Of a stretch of 64,000 nucleotides of DNA, positions 1 through 7,414 are shown one piece after another. Position numbers and translations under genes: made by a program. The notes beneath the pieces are model-generated. The model was not told where the DNA came from. It did not search any database and worked only from the letters and a program-made list of their open reading frames with translations. This DNA is from Pseudodesulfovibrio profundus (lineage in GTDB: Bacteria; Desulfobacterota; Desulfovibrionia; Desulfovibrionales; Desulfovibrionaceae): contig NZ_LT907975.1 in the NCBI RefSeq assembly GCF_900217235.1, forward strand, positions 2,641,001 to 2,705,000, written 5' to 3'. Position 1 is the first letter of the stretch. Each line of letters starts with the position of its first letter.

Positions 1-1
1 C

Positions 2-319
2 AAGAATATGGGCCTGCTTCCTTTTGAGAGTACGGGGTCGAGCAATATCGGCTTCAGCATCGCTCTCATCGGTGCCGATAAAACCTATCGGCTGGACGCT
101 GACAGCCCGGTATTTCGTAAAGGATATCTTGGGCTGCGCCAGTCTCGGATCGGTGCGTACTTTGAGTACACCCCCAACCCCAACGTTTCTATCTTTGCCG
201 GCCCTGAATACTACTACGTTCGAGAGTACCGATTATACAATTCTGCTGGTGCGTTACGATCCACGCAGGAATTGGAGAATGCGCTGGGCGGTACCTTCCG
301 TTTTCAGTGTCGATTCTGA
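2..319 (+). CDS. C-terminal part of an outer-membrane beta-barrel-like protein (5' end outside window)
   Basis: The reading frame is open from the first bases of the window and stops at 319, so this is the last ~105 residues of a longer gene. The segment has alternating polar and aromatic residues typical of beta strands (SIFAGPEYYYVREYRLY) and ends in FRFQCRF. A terminal phenylalanine is the usual recognition signal of Gram-negative outer-membrane barrels. The protein is therefore probably a porin-like or DUF6268-like barrel, but the family cannot be fixed from this fragment. Moderate confidence in location, low in function. Confidence 0.55.
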   Translation, partial: KNMGLLPFESTGSSNIGFSIALIGADKTYRLDADSPVFRKGYLGLRQSRIGAYFEYTPNPNVSIFAGPEYYYVREYRLYNSAGALRSTQELENALGGTFRFQCRF

Positions 320-367
320 TGTAAACCCCCAATCCTTCTTCATCTGAGGGATTGCACTGGTTGGCTG

Positions 368-415
368 CAAAAGGAAAGGAAGCGAGGCCGGGAGGAGTGG
401 CGTCCGCTTCCTTTC
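368..415 (-). terminator. Rho-independent terminator of the creA-Nif11 transcript
   Basis: A perfect 11-bp inverted repeat (374-384 with 405-415, GAAAGGAAGCG and its complement) has a 20-nt loop. On the minus strand it is followed by a short T stretch (CCTTTT). It lies just downstream of the stop codon at 450. Confidence 0.5.
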
Positions 416-449
416 AGATATCCACGGGACAATCCCGGGATGTAAAATA

Positions 450-692
450 CTATGCCTTGTCTTTGACTTCTTTGATGAGTTTTTGCGTTTCGCTCATGGG
501 TTGGGCGTGTCCGGCCATGACCTTGGACGCCATTTCCCACACATCACCCATTTCGTCCTTTGTCAGATCATATCCTTTGGCGGTGATGAATGATTCCATG
601 TCTTCCCGGGATGCCAACTGCATGGCCTCGGCAAGCATGGCAGGGTTGGACATGACGTCATCCACCAGGCGGGATACTTCTTCTTTGCTCAT
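450..692 (-). CDS. Nif11-domain small protein
   Basis: This 80-residue acidic, helical protein begins MSKEEVSRLVDDVMSNPAML and continues with an ITAKGYDLTKDEM block. That matches the Nif11 family pattern (an N-terminal helix with an E-x-(L/V)-x-x-hydrophobic core, followed by a G-(Y/F)-(D/E)-(L/F)-(T/S)-x-(E/D)-E turn). Nif11 proteins were first seen in nitrogen-fixation clusters and are also leader regions of ribosomal peptide precursors. Here there is no Gly-Gly cleavage site or Cys/Ser/Thr-rich core, so a peptide natural product is unlikely. It starts 11 bp after the CreA gene stop and is probably cotranscribed with it. The function is unknown. Confidence 0.65.
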   Translation of the reverse strand: MSKEEVSRLVDDVMSNPAMLAEAMQLASREDMESFITAKGYDLTKDEMGDVWEMASKVMAGHAQPMSETQKLIKEVKDKA

Positions 693-703
693 CCTGTCTC
701 CGG

Positions 704-1216
704 CTACTTGATCTTGACGACCGTGATACTGTTCTTGGGAGAGCCTTCCACAACCCGATCACTGTAAACCATGTAAATCAGGGTCTCCCGTTCTTTGTCA
801 TAGAAACGAACCACCTGCATGGATTTGAAAATAAGAGATGTGCCTTTTCGGAAAACTCGTTTGCCATCCCTCTTGCCGCTTTTGACATCATCAGGTATTT
901 CAATAGGTCCGGTTTGTACACATTCGATGGAAGCGTCGGATGGGTCTTCGGCTACACCTATCATGCCTTTGACGCCGCCTTTTCGTGCGCGGCTGAGGTA
1001 GCAGGTTATTCCGGGGACTTCCGGATCGTCGAACGCTTCCACGACGATGTCATCATCTCGGCTGAACATGTGAAACACCGTGTCCACCGTGCCGATGACT
1101 TCGGAGGCGACCGGTGAAGGCATGACTCCGCAAAGGAGCAATGCCATGACCACGACACGCATCAAACGGGCGAAGGAATTTCGGCGTTTGTTATGGAAAT
1201 AATCTAGTGATATCAT
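704..1216 (-). CDS. creA: CreA family periplasmic protein
   Basis: The mature part reads VIGTVDTVFHMFSRDDDIVVEAFDDPEVPG and then CYLSRARKGG, characteristic of the CreA family (PF05981), small exported proteins of unknown role. An N-terminal hydrophobic stretch (VVVMALLLCGVMP) followed by SPVASE looks like a signal peptide with cleavage near VAS-E. I chose the ATG at 1216 (170 residues). The ATG at 1162 gives a shorter and equally good signal peptide, and neither has a clear ribosome binding site. It is divergent from the diguanylate cyclase gene and followed by the Nif11 gene. Confidence 0.75.
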   Translation of the reverse strand: MISLDYFHNKRRNSFARLMRVVVMALLLCGVMPSPVASEVIGTVDTVFHMFSRDDDIVVEAFDDPEVPGITCYLSRARKGGVKGMIGVAEDPSDASIECVQTGPIEIPDDVKSGKRDGKRVFRKGTSLIFKSMQVVRFYDKERETLIYMVYSDRVVEGSPKNSITVVKIK

Positions 1217-1298
1217 TCTGAAGTATTTAGCAAGGTGCAGGAAAAATGGCAATAGTTCGCCATTTGATAATGAAGCTGCACATCCAAGGGTTTTATAT

Positions 1299-2795
1299 AT
1301 GGGTTTGGAAACAGGAAAATGTGATGTGTTGGGAGTCGATTACGGGGTAGGTACGCATGCCGGTATCCTCTCTGCCATCGCTCGCAGCGCAGAAGAACTG
1401 GCGTCCGGCCTTGGCTGGCCTGGCGGCGTCAATTCATTGTTGGAGTCGTTGGGTCGGGCAACAGGCGTGAGCCGGGTTTGGATTTTCCAGACAGTCAAGC
1501 TGACTTCGTCACATATTACACAGAATTATACGTTTGAGTGGGCTTCCGATCCAAAATACAAACAGATCGGTATGTCCATGTTCAACATGTTCACCACCTC
1601 CATCGACCAGCCGGAATACCGCGATATGGTCCAGAGCAGGAAGCAGGGCGGATGGCAGAAGGTGGTCACCGAACAACTCAGCGATGGATGGCTGCGCGAC
1701 TATCTGGTCGGGCAGAACATTAAATCCATGCTGACGCTCCCGGTCATGGTCGAAGGGGCCTGGTGGGGAACGCTGGGTTTTGACGACTGCGAGCGGGACT
1801 ATGATTGGTCGGACGAGGAAATTTCACTGCTCAGGACGGCCGGGTATCTCATTTCCAATGCCGTGCTGACGGATCGTTTGTCGGCCAAGCGCAAGCAGTT
1901 CAGCATTCTCAAGGAAATAACCGACAGCCATGCATGGTCCTATGACTTCAACTCCGGGCAGGTGTGGTGTTCGCAGGAGCTGATTCACTCCGTTCCCATG
2001 CCCATGGATGGCATCCTGCTCTCCCTGCATGAAGCCTTGCGCATGATTCATCCCAATGACCGCCGTCCGTTCATAAAAGCGGTTCGGGATTATGTGGAGG
2101 GCAGAGAAGAAGGACTTCGGCAGGATGTGCGGGTTTATTCCGACTGCGGCGAGGCTCGCTGGATGGAGTTCATCGGAAATCTTCGCAAGGACAGCAAGGG
2201 GCAGCCCGAACAGTTGGCCGGTATTGCTGTGGATATCACGGCGCGCAAAGAGGATGAAGCACGACTCCTGGCCGAAGCGTCAACCGATCCGCTGACCGGT
2301 GTCACCAATCGTCGGGAATTCGAGCGGTTGTTTCAGCATCACTTCGAAGAGGCAAGACAGAACAATTCTTCCTTCGCTTTGCTCCTTGTGGATATTGATT
2401 ACTTCAAGGGGCTGAACGATAAATTCGGGCATACGGTCGGGGACAATGTCCTGTGGTATTTTACCGAAATCTGCGGGTCCATCTTGCGGAGTCAGGATGT
2501 CATAGCGCGGCTGGGTGGGGATGAATTCGCCATTCTGCTGCCTGATGTCATGCTCAAAACGGCTCGAAATATCGGCGAACGAATCCGCCGGTATGTGGTT
2601 TCCAAACCGTATTCCACCGAGGGGAGGCGCGTTTTCATGACCGTCAGTGTGGGAGTGGCGTTGTGCTGCAGCAATTACGCCTCCACGGAAGAGGTGATGC
2701 AGAGCGCGGACAAGGCGCTGTATTCCGCCAAGAAGTCCGGCAGAAACTGTCTGGTCTCCACGGCTGATCCCCAGTATATTGAAGGTGGATTTTAA
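1299..2795 (+). CDS. GAF-PAS-GGDEF diguanylate cyclase
   Basis: Probable cytoplasmic enzyme making cyclic di-GMP from two GTP. Residues ~20-195 form a GAF-like sensor (the WWGTLGFDDCE segment and following helix are typical), ~205-320 a PAS/PAC domain ending in GIAVDITARKEDE, and ~325-490 the cyclase domain. The catalytic motif RLGGDEFAILLPD is intact at about residue 405. An RxxD inhibitory site (RSQD) lies exactly five residues before GGDEF, so product feedback inhibition is expected. No membrane segment is visible, so the signal is probably cytoplasmic. The start at 1299 has AAGGG about 9 bp upstream. It is divergent from creA and followed by hairpins at 2840-2992. Confidence 0.9.
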   Translation: MGLETGKCDVLGVDYGVGTHAGILSAIARSAEELASGLGWPGGVNSLLESLGRATGVSRVWIFQTVKLTSSHITQNYTFEWASDPKYKQIGMSMFNMFTTSIDQPEYRDMVQSRKQGGWQKVVTEQLSDGWLRDYLVGQNIKSMLTLPVMVEGAWWGTLGFDDCERDYDWSDEEISLLRTAGYLISNAVLTDRLSAKRKQFSILKEITDSHAWSYDFNSGQVWCSQELIHSVPMPMDGILLSLHEALRMIHPNDRRPFIKAVRDYVEGREEGLRQDVRVYSDCGEARWMEFIGNLRKDSKGQPEQLAGIAVDITARKEDEARLLAEASTDPLTGVTNRREFERLFQHHFEEARQNNSSFALLLVDIDYFKGLNDKFGHTVGDNVLWYFTEICGSILRSQDVIARLGGDEFAILLPDVMLKTARNIGERIRRYVVSKPYSTEGRRVFMTVSVGVALCCSNYASTEEVMQSADKALYSAKKSGRNCLVSTADPQYIEGGF

Positions 2796-2839
2796 GTAGA
2801 ATTGGCAACACGCGTGTTGGCCGGCATGCACGCATGGAC

Positions 2840-2900
2840 TGCGGGGGTCGCATTGCTAAATGACTCGACTACCGCGACCCATCGTGATAGTGAATCCGCA
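2840..2900 (+). ncRNA. Candidate structured RNA or leader element
   Basis: There are two nested stems. An outer TGCGG (2840-2844) pairs with CCGCA (2896-2900), and an inner perfect 7-bp GGGTCGC (2845-2851) pairs with GCGACCC (2874-2880). The inner loop is 22 nt and a 15-nt one-sided bulge lies at 2881-2895. The arrangement lies between the cyclase stop and the ubiE operon and matches no riboswitch class I can recognise. It may be the 3' end of the upstream transcript or part of a leader for the 68-residue protein gene. Confidence 0.3.
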
Positions 2901-2936
2901 AAAAAGAGGGGGGCTGCCCGGTTTCTCTCTTTTTAT
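2901..2936 (+). terminator. Terminator-like hairpin after the diguanylate cyclase
   Basis: AAAAAGAG (2901-2908) pairs with CTCTTTTT (2927-2934) around a G/C-rich centre containing GGGC-T-GCCC. The A-run before and T-run after make it a possible bidirectional terminator. Confidence 0.5.
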
Positions 2937-2937
2937 C

Positions 2938-2992
2938 CGCCCGGCTACCCTGACTATGTTGGTCAAGGCCATTTCCCACCGGGCGGTTTTTT
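2938..2992 (+). terminator. Second terminator or attenuator hairpin before the ubiE operon
   Basis: CGCCCGG (2938-2944) pairs with CCGGGCG (2979-2985) and is followed by GTTTTTT. The loop is long (34 nt). It lies only 25 bp before the start of the next gene at 3018, so it could act as an attenuator for that operon rather than as a plain terminator. Confidence 0.45.
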
Positions 2993-3017
2993 CCGTTTCT
3001 TACAAGCGAGGTAGCCT

Positions 3018-3224
3018 ATGGACAAATATCAAAAGCAAGCCCTCCAGGTCGCCAAGGAAGTGGTGATCAAGTTCATTGAGGTCGGTCGTATTTCCCCGAG
3101 CAATTTCGGGCAGAATTTCGATGTGATCTACAAGGACATCATGCGAACCATGACCGGCGAGACCGCCGGGGACGGGTCGCGTGAGGAAGAGCTGGCCCAG
3201 AAAGAAACCGACAAGGACGCTTAG
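3018..3224 (+). CDS. Conserved-looking small protein upstream of ubiE
   Basis: This 68-residue soluble protein has a helical N-terminal half (MDKYQKQALQVAKEVVIKF) and a strongly charged C-terminal tail. No membrane segment, cysteine motif or known domain is visible. A good ribosome binding site (GAGGT, 6 bp spacing) precedes the ATG. Its TAG stop is followed directly by the ATG of ubiE, so the two are translationally coupled and probably work in the same pathway, perhaps as a small partner of quinone methylation. That role is inferred from position only. Confidence 0.75.
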   Translation: MDKYQKQALQVAKEVVIKFIEVGRISPSNFGQNFDVIYKDIMRTMTGETAGDGSREEELAQKETDKDA

Positions 3225-3986
3225 ATGGTCAAGCGTGAGTGCAATTCCGCCACCGGAGCTTCGACGCATGCGGAACACGGTGAACGTGTGGCCGCCATGT
3301 TCGGACGGATTGCTGGATGGTACGATTTCCTGAATCACGCCCTGTCCGGGTGTCAGGATATCTACTGGCGATACAGGCTGGCAAAGGCCGCCCGACCCAA
3401 ACCCGGTGAGACCGTATTGGACCTGGCTGCAGGTACCATGGATGTCTCTGTGGAGTTGTTGCGTCAGTATCCGGAGTGCCGCGTGGCTGCACTGGATTTC
3501 GCCCTGCCGATGCTGGAAACGGGCCGCGATCGCAAGCTGAAGAATGGCCGGGAAGAGAAAATCTATCCGGTACAGGCCGATGGGCGCAATCTGCCGTTGC
3601 CTGACGAATGTATGGGCGCGGCCACCATCGCTTTCGGTATTCGCAACATCCTCCCCCGCGAAGATGCGTACAAGGAATTTTACCGCGTGCTCAAACCGGG
3701 TGCGCGTTTGTGCATTCTGGAGTTCGGCACGGGTTCCAAGCGTGTCTGGAAGGGGCTGTACAATTTTTATCTCGATACGCTGTTGCCGTTCATTGGCGAC
3801 CGAATCTCGGGAGATCCGGGAGCGTATCGATACCTTGCCGAAACGATCAAGACGTTCCCTGATGAACGCGCACTGGCGCAGGAGATGGTGGATGCCGGTT
3901 TTGAGCGCGTATACCACGTGCCCATGATGTCGGGCATCGTCTATCTGCATGTCGGCGAAAAGCCGCATGCGTTCGATCAGGACTGA
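3225..3986 (+). CDS. ubiE: Demethylmenaquinone methyltransferase (UbiE/MenG)
   Basis: S-adenosylmethionine-dependent C-methyltransferase for the last step of menaquinone synthesis. The UbiE/COQ5 signature FGRIAGWYDFLNHALS is at residues ~26-41, the SAM-binding motif VLDLAAGTMDVS at ~65-76, and the second family motif FGIRN at ~130 with the FYRVLKPGARLCILEF segment after it. The length (253) fits the family. The ATG immediately follows the stop of the preceding small gene. The nearby futalosine hydrolase gene and polyprenyl synthase indicate a menaquinone rather than a ubiquinone substrate. Confidence 0.93.
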   Translation: MVKRECNSATGASTHAEHGERVAAMFGRIAGWYDFLNHALSGCQDIYWRYRLAKAARPKPGETVLDLAAGTMDVSVELLRQYPECRVAALDFALPMLETGRDRKLKNGREEKIYPVQADGRNLPLPDECMGAATIAFGIRNILPREDAYKEFYRVLKPGARLCILEFGTGSKRVWKGLYNFYLDTLLPFIGDRISGDPGAYRYLAETIKTFPDERALAQEMVDAGFERVYHVPMMSGIVYLHVGEKPHAFDQD

Positions 3987-4045
3987 GGTAATAACCGCCA
4001 GGCCGCGTACCTTGCTTGGACTGCATCGGGCGGCAAGTCGCTGCC

Positions 4046-4252
4046 TCAGGACATTAGCGAGCGTCCGAACGAGATGATCAGCAGGCCGAGAATGATGGCC
4101 GCCAGTCCGGTGAAACGGAGAAACTTGGGCGGTTGTTCGGCAAGTTTAACAAGGATGAGCGGCATACGTTCGGCAAACAGAAAATAGGGAATGCCTTCAA
4201 AAACGAGTGCCAGACCAAGGGCAGCGAAGAGCAGAGACCAATCAATATTCAT
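4046..4252 (-). CDS. DUF2065 small inner-membrane protein
   Basis: This 68-residue protein has two hydrophobic segments (residues ~7-24 and ~45-63) separated by ERMPLILVKLAEQPPKFLR. Its pattern of LGLALVFEGIPYFLFAERM followed by LRFTGLAAIILGLL matches the YjeT/DUF2065 family of short membrane proteins. The role is unknown. It is convergent with ubiE and divergent from the nucleotide-sugar dehydrogenase gene. Confidence 0.85.
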   Translation of the reverse strand: MNIDWSLLFAALGLALVFEGIPYFLFAERMPLILVKLAEQPPKFLRFTGLAAIILGLLIISFGRSLMS

Positions 4253-4313
4253 AACGGATTAGATAGCTGGGAACCGGGCGACTGTCCACCCGGAAACCTA
4301 CGGAGAGTGTAAA

Positions 4314-5636
4314 ATGAGCATGGTCACCATCGAGCAGTTACGAAACAAGGAAGACATCATCGCCGTCGTTGGACTGGGGTATGTCGGCTTGCCTCTGGCA
4401 GTCGCTCTTGGGCGGCATTTCAAGGTGCTCGGCGTTGATGTTTCGCAAAAGCGTGTTGATGAACTGAACGACCGGTTTGATCGGACCGGCGAAGTCGACT
4501 TCACAACCGTGGGCGACGATGTCGATTTACAGTTTTCCGCTGATCTGGCCGATCTTGCCAAGGCGAGAATGGTCATCGTGGCCGTCCCGACCCCCATCGA
4601 CGAATACCGCTATCCCGATCTGCGCCCGGTCACCGGCGCCAGCACATCCGTTGGTACCCACCTGCAACCGGGCAGTGTCGTCGTGTACGAGTCGACGGTT
4701 TTCCCCGGCCTGACAGAAGAAATTTGCGTTCCCATCCTTGAAGAACGGTCCGGCCTGAAATGCGGACAGGATTTCTGGGTCGGGTATTCTCCCGAGCGTA
4801 TCAATCCCGGCGACAAGGTCCACCGTCTGGAGACCATCGTCAAAGTGGTGGCAGGCCAGGATGAGGCGTCCGGCGTGTTGCTTCAGGAAATGTACGACAC
4901 CATCATCGAAGCCGGGACCCATCTCGCTGCGGACATCCGTACCGCCGAGGCTGCCAAAGTCATCGAGAACACCCAGCGTGATCTGAACATCGCGCTCATG
5001 AATGAACTGGCCATGATTTTCGACCGGATGGGCATCGATACGCTGGACGTACTTGAAGCAGCCGGTACCAAGTGGAATTTCCTGCCGTTTCGACCGGGGC
5101 TGGTCGGCGGTCACTGCATCGGCGTTGATCCCTACTATCTCACCTTCAAGGCCGAGGCCGAAGGATTCCATCCCCATGTCATTCTCGCCGGTCGCGAGAT
5201 CAACGACGGCATGGGCAAATTCATTGCTGAGTCCACGGTCAAGCGGATGATCCGCAACGATCACAAGATTCGCGGCGCCCGTGTCGGCGTGCTGGGCGTG
5301 ACGTTCAAAGAGAACGTGCCTGATATCCGTAATACCCGCGTTGTGGATATTCTGGTCGAGCTGGAAGACTACGGCGTGGAAACGGTAGTTCACGATGCCA
5401 TGGCTGATCCGGCGGAAGCCCGCGAAGAACTGGGACTGGAACTGTGCTCCATGGAAGACATGAAAGGACTGGATGCACTGATTCTGGCTGTTCCCCATGA
5501 AGAGTACAAGCAGCTCACCCCGGATGATCTCAAGGCAATGTTCGACAAGCCGGAAGGCGCGTTGATCATCGACGTCAAAGGCTTTTTCGATCGAGCCAGT
5601 CTGCAGGAAGCAGCCATCGATCTTTGGAGACTGTAA
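4314..5636 (+). CDS. Nucleotide-sugar dehydrogenase (TviB/WbpO-like)
   Basis: NAD-dependent 6-dehydrogenase of the UDP-glucose/GDP-mannose dehydrogenase superfamily, converting a UDP-hexose(amine) to the uronic acid for surface polysaccharide. The Rossmann motif VVGLGYVGLPLAVALG is at residues ~18-33. The central domain carries the catalytic-cysteine motif GGHCIGVDPYYL at ~264-275, and the C-terminal substrate domain contains GVTFKENVPDIRNT. Overall it most resembles the WbpO/TviB/VipA group acting on UDP-N-acetylhexosamines, but the substrate cannot be decided from sequence. GGAGAG precedes the ATG. The following mqnB begins 5 bp after its stop. Confidence 0.88.
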   Translation: MSMVTIEQLRNKEDIIAVVGLGYVGLPLAVALGRHFKVLGVDVSQKRVDELNDRFDRTGEVDFTTVGDDVDLQFSADLADLAKARMVIVAVPTPIDEYRYPDLRPVTGASTSVGTHLQPGSVVVYESTVFPGLTEEICVPILEERSGLKCGQDFWVGYSPERINPGDKVHRLETIVKVVAGQDEASGVLLQEMYDTIIEAGTHLAADIRTAEAAKVIENTQRDLNIALMNELAMIFDRMGIDTLDVLEAAGTKWNFLPFRPGLVGGHCIGVDPYYLTFKAEAEGFHPHVILAGREINDGMGKFIAESTVKRMIRNDHKIRGARVGVLGVTFKENVPDIRNTRVVDILVELEDYGVETVVHDAMADPAEAREELGLELCSMEDMKGLDALILAVPHEEYKQLTPDDLKAMFDKPEGALIIDVKGFFDRASLQEAAIDLWRL

Positions 5637-5641
5637 GGCCG

Positions 5642-6340
5642 ATGATAGCCGTCGTCACAGCCACTGCCAAGGAAATGAAAAGCGCCCTCGGCCATGCCGG
5701 GGCTCCCTCCCTCGGGCAGGGGGATATCGTTTCATTCAAACTTGGGGAACGGGTTGTGCTGCTTGCCGTGTGTGGCGTCGGGCTGCTCAATGCTGCGCTG
5801 CTCATGGGCCGGTTGATGGAGCGCGGGGATGTGACCGGTGTCGTCAACTTCGGTATTGCTGGTGCCTATGATGTGGAAGAATTTCCCTTGGGGACCACCA
5901 CCTACCTCTGGCAGGAGGCATGGCCCGAATACGGTCTGCTCCAGGAGGATGGCCGGGTGGATTCCAAGGCCATCGGTTTCCCCCAAGGTGAAATCGATGG
6001 AAAACCCGTCTGGGACCGGGTCAAGCTGTTCCCTGTGCACGATGCCGAGACCATGGGCCTTACCCTGCATGATCGCTGGGCGCGGGCTGCCGGGGTGTCG
6101 GTCAACTCTGTGACCGGAACGCCAGAGCGGGCCGGTTGGCTGAAGATGGCCTGCAACGGCGATGTGGAAAATATGGAAGGATATGCCCTGGCTTTTGCTG
6201 CCAAGCAGGTCGGGCTGCCGTTTCTCGAATTGCGAACCGTATCCAATCTGGTTGGGTCTCGGTACGCGGAAGACTGGGATTTGCCTGGGGCGTTCGCTGC
6301 GTTGGGACAATGCGCGAAGTTCCTTTTTTCCGGCCGGTAG
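5642..6340 (+). CDS. mqnB: Futalosine hydrolase
   Basis: Nucleosidase of the futalosine menaquinone pathway, releasing hypoxanthine from futalosine. The protein (232 residues) has the MTA/SAH-nucleosidase fold: MIAVVTATAKEMKSAL at the start, VVNFGIAGAYD at ~70, and the C-terminal VENMEGYALAFAAKQVGLPFLELRTVSN block, where the Glu of ENMEG is a family active-site residue. The ATG at 5642 was chosen over 5624 because the latter lies inside the upstream gene and TAAGG sits just before 5642. With ubiE and the prenyl synthase nearby, it supports the futalosine route. Confidence 0.88.
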   Translation: MIAVVTATAKEMKSALGHAGAPSLGQGDIVSFKLGERVVLLAVCGVGLLNAALLMGRLMERGDVTGVVNFGIAGAYDVEEFPLGTTTYLWQEAWPEYGLLQEDGRVDSKAIGFPQGEIDGKPVWDRVKLFPVHDAETMGLTLHDRWARAAGVSVNSVTGTPERAGWLKMACNGDVENMEGYALAFAAKQVGLPFLELRTVSNLVGSRYAEDWDLPGAFAALGQCAKFLFSGR

Positions 6341-6382
6341 AAAGCTTTACTACCGGGCCGCAACCTGACATACTTTACGGAT

Positions 6383-7351
6383 ATGAACGAACTACTTCGC
6401 TATTTCAGTAGGGAACTTCCCGCGATTAACGACTTTCTTGAGACTGAGGCAGATCAGCTCAATGGTCTCGTCAAGGAAGTTGCCAAGCATATAATCGGTT
6501 CGGGGGGGAAACGAATCCGCCCCATGCTCACCTTGTTGTTCGCTCGTGCCCACGGGTATGAGAAGGATGACTACCACGCCATCGCCTGCTCTCTGGAGCT
6601 GCTCCATTCTGCCACACTGCTTCACGATGACTATCTCGACGACGCAGAACTGCGCCGGGGCAAGGAAGCATCGCACCTCAAGTTCGGACGGACTGAGACC
6701 ATCCTTGCCGGTGATGCGCTGCTGGCCCTGGCCAACGAAATGGGTGCTCGCTACGGCAATGCCCGTCTTTCGTGGCTCCTGGCCAAAGGCATCATGGAGA
6801 CAGCGGTCGGTGAGATCGAGGAAATCCAGTTTTCCAAGAATCCCGAGTTGGATCGGGAGCGGTACATGGAGATCATTATCGGCAAGACAGCACGACTCAT
6901 CGAGTGCGCCTGCCGTTGTGGTGCTGCCCTGGCCGGAGCAACGCCGGAAGAGGAAGACCTCGCCGGTGAGTATGGCCTGAACCTCGGTATTGCCTTCCAG
7001 CTCGTTGACGATGCGCTTGATTACGCGTCCCCGACTTCGGAGACCGGCAAGCCAGAAGGTGGCGATCTCAAGGAAGGCAAGGTGACGTTGCCGCTTATTT
7101 TGCTCATGGAAGACAGTAACGAGGCCGAGAGCCGTGAGTTGCTGGATGCGCTGAAGACCACCGATCTCGAAGAAGAACGCTTTGAGGCCATTCTCGGGCG
7201 GGTCAAGGAAGGGCGCTACTCCGAAAAGACGCGAGAAGAGGCCGCCATGTATGTGGAAAAGGCCAAACGATGTCTGGACGGTTTCACCCCTGGCGAGGAG
7301 GTGGAAGTGCTCAAACAGGCTGCGGACTTTGTGCTGACCAGAACCAAGTAA
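6383..7351 (+). CDS. ispB: Polyprenyl diphosphate synthase (IspB-like)
   Basis: All-trans prenyl chain elongation enzyme supplying the menaquinone side chain. The first aspartate-rich motif HDDYLDDAELRRG is at residues ~77-89 and the second, LVDDALDY, at ~209-216. GGKRIRPMLTLL near residue 40 binds the pyrophosphate. At 322 residues it is the usual length for long-chain (C35-C45) synthases. The chain length cannot be read from sequence by eye. A hairpin at 7356-7384 separates it from purL. Confidence 0.88.
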   Translation: MNELLRYFSRELPAINDFLETEADQLNGLVKEVAKHIIGSGGKRIRPMLTLLFARAHGYEKDDYHAIACSLELLHSATLLHDDYLDDAELRRGKEASHLKFGRTETILAGDALLALANEMGARYGNARLSWLLAKGIMETAVGEIEEIQFSKNPELDRERYMEIIIGKTARLIECACRCGAALAGATPEEEDLAGEYGLNLGIAFQLVDDALDYASPTSETGKPEGGDLKEGKVTLPLILLMEDSNEAESRELLDALKTTDLEEERFEAILGRVKEGRYSEKTREEAAMYVEKAKRCLDGFTPGEEVEVLKQAADFVLTRTK

Positions 7352-7355
7352 TTTC

Positions 7356-7384
7356 AGGCCGGTCCCATCAGAGGAGACCGGCCT
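7356..7384 (+). terminator. Hairpin between the prenyl synthase and purL
   Basis: AGGCCGGTC (7356-7364) pairs with GACCGGCCT (7376-7384) and is followed by TCTGCATTT. The T-run is weak, so this may be a partial terminator or attenuator ahead of purL. Confidence 0.5.
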
Positions 7385-7414
7385 TCTGCATTTATATCGA
7401 GAGGAGAGAAGAAC

